Source: Pseudomonas sp. GD03919 (GTDB lineage: Bacteria; Pseudomonadota; Gammaproteobacteria; Pseudomonadales; Pseudomonadaceae). From it: 64,000 nt of DNA. The notes under the pieces are model-generated. The model had not been told where the DNA came from, did no database searches, and saw only the letters and a program-made list of their open reading frames with translations. The position numbers were made by a program, and so were the translations under genes. The DNA lies in contig NZ_CP104582.1 in the NCBI RefSeq assembly GCF_029814935.1, positions 4,464,001 to 4,528,000 on the forward strand, in the 5' to 3' direction. Positions 1 to 8,446 of the stretch are shown here, in pieces; positions within the stretch are counted from its first letter, which is position 1; every line of letters starts with the position of its first letter.

Positions 1-2
1 TC

Positions 3-680
3 ACCCCCGAGCAGCGCGCCTATATCGGTGACCTCGCCGTGCGCGCGGCGCAGGCCGTGGGCTACGAGAACGCCGGTACCGTGGAGTTCCTGCTCGCCGA
101 AGGCGAGGTGTACTTCATGGAGATGAACACCCGGGTGCAGGTGGAGCACACCATCACCGAGGAAATCACCGGCATTGACATCGTTCGCGAGCAGATTCGC
201 ATCGCCAGCGGCCTGCCGCTGTCGGTCAAGCAGGAAGACATTATCCACCGCGGTTATGCCCTGCAGTTCCGTATCAACGCCGAGGATCCGAAGAACAACT
301 TCCTGCCCTCGTTCGGCAAGATCACCCGTTACTACGCGCCCGGCGGGCCCGGCGTGCGCACCGACACGGCGATCTACACCGGCTACACCATTCCACCCTA
401 TTACGACTCGATGTGCCTGAAGCTGATCGTCTGGGCGCTGACCTGGGAAGAGGCGATGGACCGCGGCCTGCGTGCGCTGGACGACATGCGCGTGCAGGGC
501 GTGCGCACCACCGCGCCCTATTACCAGGAAATCCTGCGTAACCCGGAATTCCGTAGCGGCCAGTTCAACACCAGCTTCGTCGAAAGCCACCCGGAACTGA
601 CCCAGTACTCGATCAAGCGCAACCCGTCGCACCTGGCCATCGCCATCGCCACCGCCATCGCGGCCCACGCGGGACTCTAA
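3..680 (+). CDS. Biotin carboxylase subunit of pyruvate carboxylase, C-terminal part (5' end outside window)
   Basis: The open frame runs in from the window edge (first whole codon at 3) to TAA at 678-680, giving 225 residues of an ATP-grasp biotin carboxylase. The sequence shows the typical GYENAGTVEFL stretch, the EMNTRVQVEHTITEEITG active-site segment with the catalytic Glu and Arg residues, and the C-terminal RINAEDP and PPYYDSM regions. The family carboxylates biotin with ATP and bicarbonate. Because the next gene is an OadA-like carboxyltransferase with a biotin domain, this is better read as the A subunit of a two-subunit pyruvate carboxylase than as AccC of acetyl-CoA carboxylase, although AccC-type naming is common. 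The start codon and roughly the first half of the protein lie upstream of the window. Confidence 0.93.
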   Translation, partial: TPEQRAYIGDLAVRAAQAVGYENAGTVEFLLAEGEVYFMEMNTRVQVEHTITEEITGIDIVREQIRIASGLPLSVKQEDIIHRGYALQFRINAEDPKNNFLPSFGKITRYYAPGGPGVRTDTAIYTGYTIPPYYDSMCLKLIVWALTWEEAMDRGLRALDDMRVQGVRTTAPYYQEILRNPEFRSGQFNTSFVESHPELTQYSIKRNPSHLAIAIATAIAAHAGL

Positions 681-686
681 CGAATC

Positions 687-738
687 GTAGCCCAGATGAA
701 ATCCGGGATGCTGCGGCCCCGGATGGCATCCGGGCTAC
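687..738. repeat. Imperfect inverted repeat in the pycA-oadA gap
   Basis: The short gap holds an inverted repeat beginning GTAGCCC and ending GGGCTAC with internal ATCCGGG/CCCGGAT arms. A sister copy lies at 11218-11275. It ends just before the ribosome binding site of the next gene, so it could form a hairpin in the intercistronic mRNA. REP-like elements of this type are common in Pseudomonas genomes; a function here is inference. Confidence 0.7.
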
Positions 739-749
739 AGGAGAGCAAG

Positions 750-2561
750 ATGAACAAGAAGATCACCGTTACCGATACCGTCCTGCGCGATGCCCACCAG
801 TCGCTGCTGGCCACGCGCATGCGCACCGAGGACATGCTGCCGATCTGCGACAAGCTCGACCGCGTCGGCTACTGGTCGCTGGAAGTCTGGGGTGGCGCCA
901 CCTTCGACGCCTGCGTGCGCTTTCTCAAGGAAGACCCGTGGGAGCGCCTGCGCCAACTCAAGGCCGCGCTGCCCAACACCCGCCTGCAGATGCTCCTGCG
1001 CGGACAGAACCTGCTCGGCTATCGCCATTACAGCGATGACGTGGTCAAGGCATTCGTGGCCAAGGCCGCGGTCAACGGCATCGACGTGTTCCGCATTTTC
1101 GACGCGATGAACGACGTGCGAAACCTGCGCGTGGCCATCGAGGCGGTCAAGGCTGCCGGCAAGCATGCCCAGGGCACCATCGCCTATACCACCAGCCCGG
1201 TGCACACCAACGAGGCCTTCGTCGCCCAGGCCAAGGCCATGCAGGCGATGGGCATCGACTCCATCGCCATCAAGGACATGGCCGGCCTGCTCACGCCCTA
1301 TGCCACCTTCGAACTGGTCAAGGCGCTGAAGAGCGAAGTCGACCTGCCGGTGTTCATCCACAGCCATGACACCGCCGGCCTTGGCGCCATGTGCCAGCTC
1401 AAGGCCATCGAAGCCGGTGCCGACCATATCGACACGGCCATCTCCAGCCTGGCCTGGGGCACCAGCCATCCGGGTACCGAGTCGATGGTCGCCGCGCTCA
1501 AGGGCAGCCCTTATGACACCGGCCTGGATCTGCAGCTGATCCAGGAAATCGGCATGTACTTCCATGCCGTGCGCAAGAAGTACCACCAGTTCGAGAGCGA
1601 GTTCACCGGCGTGGACACCCGCGTGCAGGTCAACCAAGTGCCGGGCGGGATGATTTCCAACCTGGCCAACCAGCTCAAGGAACAGGGTGCGCTGAACCGC
1701 ATGAACGAAGTGCTGGAAGAGATTCCGCGCGTGCGTGCCGACCTCGGCTTCCCGCCGCTGGTCACCCCGACCTCGCAGATCGTCGGCACCCAGGCGTTCT
1801 TCAACGTGCTGGCTGGCGAGCGCTACAAGACCATCACCAACGAGGTGAAGCTGTACCTGCAGGGCCGCTACGGCAAGGCGCCGGGCAAGGTCGACGAGCA
1901 ACTGCGCAAGCAGGCCATCGGCAGCGAGGAAGTGATCGACGTGCGCCCGGCCGACCTGCTCAAGCCCGAGCTGGCGCGCCTGCGTGAAGAGATCGGCAGC
2001 CTGGCTAAGTCCGAAGAGGACGTGCTGACCTTCGCCATGTTCCCCGATATCGGGCGCAAGTTCCTCGAGGAGCGCGCGGCCGGCACCCTCAAGCCGGAAG
2101 AGCTGCTGCCCATGCCGAACGGCCAGGGCAAGGCGGCGCCGGTGGGCGGTGAAGGTGTGCCGACCGAGTTCGTGGTCGACGTACATGGCGAAAGCTACCG
2201 CGTCGACATCACCGGTGTTGGCGTCAAGGGCGACGGCAAACGCCACTTCTACCTGTCCATCGACGGCATGCCGGAAGAAGTGGTGTTCGAGCCGCTCAAC
2301 GAGTTCGTCGCAGGCGCCGGCGGCAAGCGCAAGCAGGCCGGTGCACCGGGCGACGTGTCCACCACCATGCCGGGCAATATCGTCGATGTGCTGGTCAAGG
2401 AAGGTGACAAGGTCAAGGCCGGTCAGGCCGTGCTGATCACCGAAGCGATGAAGATGGAAACCGAAGTACAGGCGCCGATTGCCGGTACCGTCACGGCCGT
2501 TCACGTGGCCAAGGGCGACCGCGTCAATCCGGGCGAAGTGCTGGTGGAAATCGAAGGTTAA
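750..2561 (+). CDS. oadA: OadA-type carboxyltransferase/biotin carrier subunit (pyruvate carboxylase subunit B)
   Basis: 603 residues. The N-terminal part is a carboxyltransferase TIM barrel (TVLRDAHQSLLATRMR, near residues 10-27, and the later metal-site HSHDTAG), followed by a PYC_OADA helical domain and a C-terminal biotinyl domain in which the EAMKME motif places the biotinylated lysine at K568. Established role of the family: transfer of CO2 between biotin and pyruvate/oxaloacetate. With the biotin carboxylase just upstream it most likely makes oxaloacetate from pyruvate for anaplerosis. No OadB/OadG sodium-pump subunits are visible here, which argues against a membrane oxaloacetate decarboxylase. 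ATG 750 is preferred over an upstream in-frame start at 696 because AGGAG lies at 739-743 and the 696 start falls within the repeat. A strong terminator follows. Confidence 0.95.
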   Translation: MNKKITVTDTVLRDAHQSLLATRMRTEDMLPICDKLDRVGYWSLEVWGGATFDACVRFLKEDPWERLRQLKAALPNTRLQMLLRGQNLLGYRHYSDDVVKAFVAKAAVNGIDVFRIFDAMNDVRNLRVAIEAVKAAGKHAQGTIAYTTSPVHTNEAFVAQAKAMQAMGIDSIAIKDMAGLLTPYATFELVKALKSEVDLPVFIHSHDTAGLGAMCQLKAIEAGADHIDTAISSLAWGTSHPGTESMVAALKGSPYDTGLDLQLIQEIGMYFHAVRKKYHQFESEFTGVDTRVQVNQVPGGMISNLANQLKEQGALNRMNEVLEEIPRVRADLGFPPLVTPTSQIVGTQAFFNVLAGERYKTITNEVKLYLQGRYGKAPGKVDEQLRKQAIGSEEVIDVRPADLLKPELARLREEIGSLAKSEEDVLTFAMFPDIGRKFLEERAAGTLKPEELLPMPNGQGKAAPVGGEGVPTEFVVDVHGESYRVDITGVGVKGDGKRHFYLSIDGMPEEVVFEPLNEFVAGAGGKRKQAGAPGDVSTTMPGNIVDVLVKEGDKVKAGQAVLITEAMKMETEVQAPIAGTVTAVHVAKGDRVNPGEVLVEIEG

Positions 2562-2568
2562 CCTCTAT

Positions 2569-2627
2569 GGAGCCCGGCCTGTTGGATGGGCAAGTTTGAC
2601 GGGGCGTAACCCGGGCTCCTTTTTTAT
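2569..2627 (+). terminator. Intrinsic terminator after oadA
   Basis: A 9-bp arm GGAGCCCGG (2569-2577) pairs with CCGGGCTCC (2611-2619) and is followed by a T-rich run TTTTTTATT. It ends the pycA-oadA transcription unit. Confidence 0.9.
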
Positions 2628-2670
2628 TCACAGGCGCCTCGCTTGAGGCGCCACAGGGCGAGCCGCGAGA

Positions 2671-2942
2671 CTAATGACGCTCACGGCCTTTCGTAGGAGC
2701 CCCGCCCCGGGGCGAAGCTTGTCAGTCGAGCATTGCCCCGGTTCGCGGCGGGGCGCCGCTCCTACGCATGCACAGCGTCGACGTTTAACAGGCCGCGAGG
2801 CTAATGCCGATCAGATAAGATTGCCAAAGCGGCCTTTCGTAGGAGCCCCGCCTCGGGGCGAAGCTTGTCAGTCGAGCATTGCCCCGGTTCGCGGCGGGGC
2901 GCCGCTCCTACGCATGCACAGCGTCGACGTTTAACAGGCCGC
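2671..2942. repeat. Tandem duplication of a ~146-bp hairpin-containing element
   Basis: The stretch 2684-2796 recurs at 2830-2942 with a period of 146 bp and almost no differences. Each copy carries a GTAGGAGC...GCTCCTAC hairpin. GCCGCGAG occurs before the first copy (2662-2669) and again at the junction (2792-2799), with a degenerate GCCGCCAG after the second. The junction also carries CTAATGCCGATCAGATAAG (2801-2819), nearly identical to one end of the element at 24285-24444 and 57826-58152. Short frames here are repeat translations, not genes. This fills most of the gap between oadA and sbtA. Confidence 0.85.
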
Positions 2943-3158
2943 CAGGCGCCTTTTCTTTGCAGGCAGGTGCCGGCGCGTTCTACGTTTTCCGGTCATGCTC
3001 CGGTGCTGCGCCGCCATGGCGAGGCAAAGCAGGTCGATCAGCACCGTCCTGTGCCGGGGCATGACCCTTTCCTTCGCGACATGAGTGGCCAAACGCCAGA
3101 ATCGCGCGTCAATCTGAGCGTTCTATCTATCCAACGCAACAGATGGAGGTGAGTCCAA

Positions 3159-4100
3159 GTGGGCCTGGATCCGGTGGTGTTGTTCTTCGTCTTCGGCCTG
3201 GTTGCCGGCTTGCTCAAGAGTGAGCTGAAGCTACCGGCAGCGCTGTATGAAACCCTGTCGATCATTCTGCTGCTGGCCATCGGCCTGCACGGCGGCGTGG
3301 AGCTGGCCGAACAAGCCAGCGTGCAACTGCTCGGCCAGGCCGGGCTGGTGCTGGCACTGGGCATTGTCCTGCCGATTCTGGCTTTCGGTCTGCTGCGCGG
3401 CCTGCGCTTCGACCGCGTCAATGCCGCCGCGGTGGCGGCGCATTATGGTTCGGTCAGCGCCGGTACCTTCGCTGTGGTGGTGGCCTACATGCTGGCCAAG
3501 GGCATCGAGTTCGAAAGCTACATGCCGCTGTTCGTGGCCATCCTGGAGATTCCGGCGATTCTGGTCGGTATCGTCCTGGCCAAGGGCATTTCGCGTGAGA
3601 CCCACTGGGGCGAACTGGGCCGCGAGATCTTCCTCGGCAAGAGCATCATGCTGCTGCTCGGCGGCCTGGTGATCGGCGCGATCGCCGGTAAGGAGGCAAT
3701 CAAGCCGCTGGAGCCACTGTACACCAGCATGTTCAAGCCGGTGCTGGCGTTCTTCCTGCTGGAGATGGGCCTGATCGCCTCGGGTCAGCTCGGTGCGCTG
3801 AAGCAGTTCGGTGTACGCCTGGCGGCCTTTGCCCTGCTGATGCCGCTGCTCGGTGCGCTGATCGGCGCCTTGCTGGCGCGCTTCATGGGCCTGAGCCTGG
3901 GCGGCACGGCGATGCTTGCCACGCTCGCGGCCTCGGCGTCCTATATCGCCGTGCCGGCGGCGATGCGCCTGGCCTTGCCCGAGGCCAACCCGTCGCTGTC
4001 GCTGACCGCCTCGCTGGGCATCACCTTCCCATTCAATATCCTGATCGGCATTCCGCTGTACCTGGCGCTGGCCGAACGACTGATCGCCTGGGGGTTCTAA
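3159..4100 (+). CDS. sbtA: SbtA-type sodium-dependent bicarbonate transporter
   Basis: 313 residues, almost entirely hydrophobic with about ten predicted membrane segments arranged as two similar halves, as in the SbtA (DUF897) family. Diagnostic stretches include the N-terminal GLVAGLLKSELKLP, the LLAIGLHGGVELA segment, and HYGSVSAGTFAVV in the first half with ATLAASASYIAVPAAMR in the second. The family imports bicarbonate with sodium across the inner membrane; characterised members are cyanobacterial. A GTG start at 3159 is chosen for the strong GGAGGT at 3145-3150. The stop is one base from the next ATG (sbtB), so the two genes are translationally coupled. A carbonic anhydrase lies convergently downstream. 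Substrate in this organism is inferred from family membership. Confidence 0.9.
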   Translation: MGLDPVVLFFVFGLVAGLLKSELKLPAALYETLSIILLLAIGLHGGVELAEQASVQLLGQAGLVLALGIVLPILAFGLLRGLRFDRVNAAAVAAHYGSVSAGTFAVVVAYMLAKGIEFESYMPLFVAILEIPAILVGIVLAKGISRETHWGELGREIFLGKSIMLLLGGLVIGAIAGKEAIKPLEPLYTSMFKPVLAFFLLEMGLIASGQLGALKQFGVRLAAFALLMPLLGALIGALLARFMGLSLGGTAMLATLAASASYIAVPAAMRLALPEANPSLSLTASLGITFPFNILIGIPLYLALAERLIAWGF

Positions 4101-4101
4101 G

Positions 4102-4404
4102 ATGAACGCACATAGCCGCAACCTGCTCACCGTGATCTGCGAGGCGGCGCTGGAGAAGCGCCTGCTGGCCGATCTGGAAACGCTCGGCGCGCCCGGTTGG
4201 ACCATCTCCGACGCCCGTGGTCGCGGGCACCGTGGCGTGCGCAGCGCCGGCTGGGACACAGAGGGCAATATCCGCCTGGAAATCATCTGCAACCGCGAAC
4301 TGGCCGAGCGCATCGCCGAACATCTGCAGGTGCGCTACTACGATCACTTCGCCATGGTCTGCTACCTGGCGCAGGTGGAAGTACTGCGTGGGGAGAAGTT
4401 CTGA
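4102..4404 (+). CDS. sbtB: SbtB-like PII-family partner of SbtA
   Basis: 100 residues with the ferredoxin-like PII layout: N-terminal strand LLTVICEAALEKRLLADLE, a loop after GAPGWTISDARGRGHRGVR corresponding to the T-loop, then IRLEIICNRELAERIAEHL and a final strand. In cyanobacteria SbtB binds adenyl nucleotides including cAMP and restrains SbtA. The gene directly abuts sbtA, which supports that pairing. I see no C-terminal cysteine pair of the sort found in some cyanobacterial SbtB proteins, so redox control is not suggested. An alternative is a more general PII-like regulator. Confidence 0.85.
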   Translation: MNAHSRNLLTVICEAALEKRLLADLETLGAPGWTISDARGRGHRGVRSAGWDTEGNIRLEIICNRELAERIAEHLQVRYYDHFAMVCYLAQVEVLRGEKF

Positions 4405-4490
4405 CTGGTCCCTGGCAGGGTGCGCTATGCGCACCAGCCCAGGTTAGCCGTGATCGGGGAGAGTCTGGTGCGCGCGGCGCACCCTACGGC

Positions 4491-4539
4491 CTAAAGCCCC
4501 TCCCACGTTCACGGTGCGTTTTGTGGACGGGGGCTTTAG
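4491..4539. terminator. Perfect inverted repeat between convergent sbtB and carbonic anhydrase
   Basis: CTAAAGCCCC at 4491-4500 is repeated inverted at 4530-4539. It sits between two genes that converge, where a bidirectional terminator is expected, but T-runs are weak. It could equally be a REP-like element. Confidence 0.5.
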
Positions 4540-4554
4540 CCGCGAGCCTGCGTA

Positions 4555-5283
4555 TCAGCTCTGTGGAAAACGCGCGCGTGGCGTCGCCATTGGAATCTTG
4601 TCGCCATCGAGCGGTAGGAAGCTGCCCAGCTCGGCGTCGTAGGCCTTGATCTGGCTGGTTTCGATGTCATACACCCAGCCATGGATGAACAGTTGGCCGC
4701 GCGCCAGCTTGGCTGCCACCGACGGATGGGTGCAGAGGTGGTTGAGCTGCGCCACCACGTTCTCTTCGGTGAGCACGGCCAGGGCTTCCTTGTCGTCGCT
4801 GCAGTTGCAGTTCTCTGCCACCACGCTGCGCGCCACTTCGGCATGGCGCAGCCAGGCCTTGACCGTGGGCATGGTTTCCAGCGAAGCCGGATTGAGCACC
4901 GCCTTCATCGCGCCGCAGTCGGAGTGACCGCAGATGACGATGTGCTGCACACCAAGGGCCATCACCGCGTATTCGATGGCGGTGGAAACGCCGCCCATCA
5001 TCTGCCCATAGGCCGGCACCACGTTGCCGACATTGCGGTTGACGAACAGGTCGCCCGGCGAGCTCTGGGTGATCAGCTCCGGCACCACGCGCGAGTCGGC
5101 GCAGGTGATGAACATGGCCCGTGGGTTCTGGGCGGTGGCGAGCTTCTTGAACAGCTCTTCCTGCTGCGGGAAGACCTCGTTGCGAAAGCGCTTGAAGCCA
5201 TCGACGATGCTGTGCAGCGCCTGCTCGGCGGTTTCGTTGCCCTCGTGGGCCTGAAGCGGAATCGCCTGATGTTTGTAAGGCAT
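4555..5283 (-). CDS. Beta-class carbonic anhydrase
   Basis: 242 residues. The zinc site is complete: C61-x-D63-x-R65 (CADSR) and H120-x-x-C123 (HSDC), with the conserved GGxSTxxEYAV segment between them. The enzyme interconverts CO2 and bicarbonate in the cytoplasm. It converges on sbtAB and lies near a bicarbonate-consuming carboxylase, which suggests it balances the inorganic carbon pool for that enzyme. ATG 5283 begins MPYKHQAIPL; length is typical for proteobacterial beta enzymes. No signal peptide is seen. The nearby SulP transporter genes are another possible source of anions, but no direct link is visible. Confidence 0.95.
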   Translation of the reverse strand: MPYKHQAIPLQAHEGNETAEQALHSIVDGFKRFRNEVFPQQEELFKKLATAQNPRAMFITCADSRVVPELITQSSPGDLFVNRNVGNVVPAYGQMMGGVSTAIEYAVMALGVQHIVICGHSDCGAMKAVLNPASLETMPTVKAWLRHAEVARSVVAENCNCSDDKEALAVLTEENVVAQLNHLCTHPSVAAKLARGQLFIHGWVYDIETSQIKAYDAELGSFLPLDGDKIPMATPRARFPQS

Positions 5284-5432
5284 GCTCTAAACCTCAATGA
5301 ACCTGAAAAATGCTGCTAGAACGACTGTCGTCAGGCTATGCGAGTCACATGCCAATGTCTCGTGTTACGCAGATGACGCGACAACCGGTGCTAGTACGTA
5401 CCGACTACGGACAATCATCACACGGCGGATGT

Positions 5433-6494
5433 TCACAACAGGCTCAATTGTCCACCTGGCGGGCAGAACTGCGAGCAGTCCAGCACCACGCGTTCGCGTT
5501 GATCCAGACCCAACCTGCGCCGGGCCAGGCGAAAACGCTGAGCCAGCAGCTCGGCGAACTGCCCCTCGCCACGCATGCGGCTGCCGAAGCGGCTGTCGTA
5601 GTGCTTGCCGCCCCGGCTCTGGCGAACCAGGCTCAGCACATGTTCGGCACGTTCGGGAAAGTGCACCCGCAGCCATTGCTCGAACAGCTCGGCAATCTCC
5701 AGCGGCAGACGCAACAGCACGTAACCGGCCGAGCGCGCCCCCGCATCGGCCGCTGCTTCGAGCAGCGCTTCCAGCTCCATGTCGTTGATCATCGGAATCA
5801 TCGGCGCTCACATCACGCTGACCGGCACGCCAGCCTCATGCAGCGTGCGCATGGCTCGCAGACGCGCCGCTGGAGCAGCCGTGCGTGGCTCCATGATGCG
5901 CTTCAGCTCATCGTCCAGAGTGGTCAGGCTGAAGGCCACGCTGACCAGGTTATGTCTGGCCAGCTCGCTGAGCAGGTCGAGGTCACGCAGGATCAGCGAA
6001 CCCTTGGTGATGATGCTCAGCGGGTGCCGGTAGCGCAGCAGGATCTCCAGCGCCTGGCGGGTCAGGCGCTGTTCGCGCTCGATCGGCTGGTAGGCATCGG
6101 TATTGATGCCCAGGGCGATGGGCTGGGGCACGTAGCCGGGTTTCTGCAATTGCTCTTCAAGACGCTCGGCCAGGTTGGTCTTGGCGATCAGGCGGGTTTC
6201 GAAGTCGATGCCTGGCGACATGTCCCAGTAGGCATGCGTGGGGCGGGCGAAGCAGTAGATGCAGCCATGCTCGCAGCCCCGGTAAGGGTTCACCGAGCGG
6301 TCGAAGCCGACATCCGGCGAGTGGTTGCGGGTGATCGCCGTCTTGGCCTGCTCCTTGCGCACTTCAGTGGCGCGGCTCGGCGGGGTTGCGTCCTGATACC
6401 AGCCGTCGTCTTCGCGCTCCGAACGGGTCGGCGCATAGCGGTTGTGTGGATTGCTGGCGGTGCCACGGCCACGTGGCGGCAGGCTGGCAGACAT
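5433..6494 (-). pseudogene. PA0069-family radical SAM protein interrupted by an in-frame TGA
   Basis: Read through, the frame encodes about 353 residues of a radical SAM protein. The N-terminal part has the iron-sulfur motif C74-x3-C78-x2-C81 (RGCEHGCIYC) after a basic, disordered leader. After 228 codons a TGA (5808-5810) stops translation, yet the same frame continues immediately with APMIPMINDMELEALLEAA, the expected continuation of the family, to a stop at 5433. There is no frame change, only one stop codon. The family is of unknown or poorly defined function, sometimes linked to DNA repair because of a distant resemblance to spore photoproduct lyase. Explanations: nonsense mutation, base-call error, or less likely recoding as selenocysteine. 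The downstream part could also start at ATG 5801. Confidence 0.85.
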
Positions 6495-6555
6495 GCTCGG
6501 ACTCCAAAATATACTGTATAAAAATACAGTTATTTATCGTCCGAGCAAGCCCCGT

Positions 6556-7545
6556 CTATCGCACGAAGGCGATCTGCGACGCGTCCTCACGCTTGGCATA
6601 ACGCTGCGCCAGCACCGCGCACACCATCAGTTGAATCTGGTGAAACAGCATCAGCGGCAGGATCAGCATGCCGATGCTGCTACTGGCGAACAGCACCTGG
6701 GCCATGGGCACGCCGGTGGCCAGGCTCTTCTTCGAGCCGCAGAAGAGGATGGTGATGCGGTCTTCGAGACTGAAGCCCAGCCATTTCCCGAGCAGGTGAG
6801 TCAGCAGCAGAGCCAGAGCCAGCAACAGGCAGCAGGCGAAGGTCACGGCCAGCAGGGTGGTGAGCGGCACCTGCTGCCACAGCCCGCCGATTACCGCTGC
6901 GCTGAAGGCGGTGTAGACCACCAGCAGAATCGAGCTCTGGTCGACGTATTTCAGCCAGCTCTTGTTCTGGTTGACCCAGCCGCCGATCCAGCGCTGGGCG
7001 ATCTGGCCGAGGACGAACGGCAGCAGCAGTTGCAGGCTGATCTTTCCGATGGCATCGAGGGTCGAGCCGTTGTCGCCCTGCACGCCCATCAGCAGCGCCA
7101 CCAGCAAGGGGGTGACGAAGATGCCAAGCAGGCTGGACGCCGCCGCGCTGCAGATCGCCGCCGGGATATTGCCGCGCGCCAGCGAGGTGAAGGCAATGGC
7201 CGACTGCACGGTGGCCGGCAGGGCACACAGGTACAGCATGCCCATGAACAGCTCCGTCCCCAGCAACGGCTCCAGCAGCGGACGCAATGCCAGGCCGAGC
7301 AGCGGGAACAGCACGAAGGTGCAGGCGAACACCAGCAGGTGCAGGCGCCAGTGCCCGGCGCCGGCAAGAATCGCCTGGCGCGACAGCTTGGCGCCATGCA
7401 TGAAGAACAGCAGGGCGATGGCCAGGTTGGTGATCCACTCGAAGATCGTCGCAGCCTGACCGCGGGCAGGCAGCAGCGTGGCGGCGAGTACCACGGCGAG
7501 CAAGGTCAGGGTGAAATTGTCGGGCAGCAGACGGCGCAGGAACAT
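6556..7545 (-). CDS. YfeH-type bile acid:sodium symporter-like (SBF-like) transporter
   Basis: 329 residues with about ten hydrophobic segments, belonging to the SBF-like/CPA superfamily (YfeH group). Recognisable parts are the N-terminal FLRRLLPDNFTLTLL, the FFMHGAKLSRQAI segment, YLCALPATVQSAIAFTSLA, and the CGSKKSLATGVPMA crossover motif. The ligand is not known for this group. The gene is divergent from an AraC-family regulator with about 80 bp between them, so the regulator probably controls it. ATG 7545 gives a start ahead of the first membrane segment. Confidence 0.9.
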   Translation of the reverse strand: MFLRRLLPDNFTLTLLAVVLAATLLPARGQAATIFEWITNLAIALLFFMHGAKLSRQAILAGAGHWRLHLLVFACTFVLFPLLGLALRPLLEPLLGTELFMGMLYLCALPATVQSAIAFTSLARGNIPAAICSAAASSLLGIFVTPLLVALLMGVQGDNGSTLDAIGKISLQLLLPFVLGQIAQRWIGGWVNQNKSWLKYVDQSSILLVVYTAFSAAVIGGLWQQVPLTTLLAVTFACCLLLALALLLTHLLGKWLGFSLEDRITILFCGSKKSLATGVPMAQVLFASSSIGMLILPLMLFHQIQLMVCAVLAQRYAKREDASQIAFVR

Positions 7546-7626
7546 GGCGAATCTCGGGCTTGCGATACAGGATGCCGCCAGACTATCGTCGGTGAAAATT
7601 TCCGGCTAACGCCAAAGAGCCAGCTA

Positions 7627-8418
7627 GTGTCGACAAACAGACATCCTGCCACCGTCTACCGTAGCCTGCCCGAGCTACCCAGCCTGCCCCGGCCGCTCTA
7701 TGGCCGGGTCGAGTCGCTGACCAACCGGGCGCTGACCTTTCGCCACACGCACCCCTGGGTGCAGCTGTCCTACGCCATCGCCGGCGTGCTCGAGGTGCAG
7801 ACTGCCGGCGCCCGTTTCGTCGCCCCGCCGCAGCGTGCGGTATGGGTACCGGCGGGGGTCGAGCATCGGGTCTTCAGCTCACCGCGTACCGAAATGCGCA
7901 GCCTCTACATCGACAGCAGCGCCGTACCCTGGGGGCCGGGCGAATGCCGCGTGCTGGCAGTCAGCCCGCTGCTGCGCGAACTGATCCGCCGTTTCAGCGC
8001 CCTGCCGGCCGAGTATGACGAGCAGGCTGCGCCGGGCCGCCTGGCTGCGGTGTTGCTCGATGAGCTGCAGGCAGCACCGGAAGTGGCGTTGATGCTGCCA
8101 CTGGCGCAGGATGCACGCCTACGCGAAGTCTGCCAGGGATTGGAGGATGCCAACCTGCGCCAGCTCGGCCTGAGTGCCTGGGGGGAACGCCTGGGTGTCT
8201 CGGAAAAGACCCTGAGTCGGCTGTTCCTGCGTGAAACCGGCCTGAGCTTTCGCGCCTGGCGCCAGCGCCAGCGCCTGCTCGATGCGCTGACCCCGCTGGA
8301 ACAGGGCGAGCGCGTCACCGACGTAGCGCTGGCCTGCGGTTATGACTCGCTGTCGGCCTTTATCGCCGCCTTTCGCCATCAGTTCGGTGCAACACCCGGG
8401 GAGTTCTTTCGTCAGTAG
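7627..8418 (+). CDS. AraC-family transcriptional regulator with N-terminal cupin
   Basis: 263 residues from a GTG at 7627. Residues about 25-110 form a cupin-like sensor (FRHTHPWVQLSYAIAGVLEV, then PAGVEHRV), and the C-terminal hundred residues carry two helix-turn-helix motifs of the AraC/XylS type (LGVSEKTLSRLF and VTDVALACGYDSLSAFIAAF). The open frame extends far upstream through the divergent transporter gene, so the start was placed at the first start codon before recognisable cupin sequence; no strong ribosome binding site is visible and the exact start is uncertain. Divergence from the YfeH-like gene suggests it regulates that transporter. Confidence 0.85.
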   Translation: MSTNRHPATVYRSLPELPSLPRPLYGRVESLTNRALTFRHTHPWVQLSYAIAGVLEVQTAGARFVAPPQRAVWVPAGVEHRVFSSPRTEMRSLYIDSSAVPWGPGECRVLAVSPLLRELIRRFSALPAEYDEQAAPGRLAAVLLDELQAAPEVALMLPLAQDARLREVCQGLEDANLRQLGLSAWGERLGVSEKTLSRLFLRETGLSFRAWRQRQRLLDALTPLEQGERVTDVALACGYDSLSAFIAAFRHQFGATPGEFFRQ

Positions 8419-8446
8419 CGCCAGCAGACCGCTGTCGCAGCCTGAC

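Noticed and set aside
735..2504. 589-codon open frame opposite oadA
   Set aside because: It is a high-GC antisense shadow: the sense strand encodes a clear OadA protein, and the antisense product is rich in His, Gln, Arg and Ala without any family pattern.
2674..3152. Short frames of 61-95 codons in the repeat block
   Set aside because: They translate the two copies of the same repeat and share repeated peptide pieces, so they are not genes.
5805..5850. Selenocysteine at the radical SAM TGA
   Set aside because: Not excluded, but I see no convincing SECIS-type stem-loop directly after the TGA, and family position is not a known selenocysteine site.
6442..7626. 658-codon extended start for the AraC regulator
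   Set aside because: The extension runs antisense to the YfeH-like transporter and is Gln/Arg/His-rich; family similarity begins after 7627.
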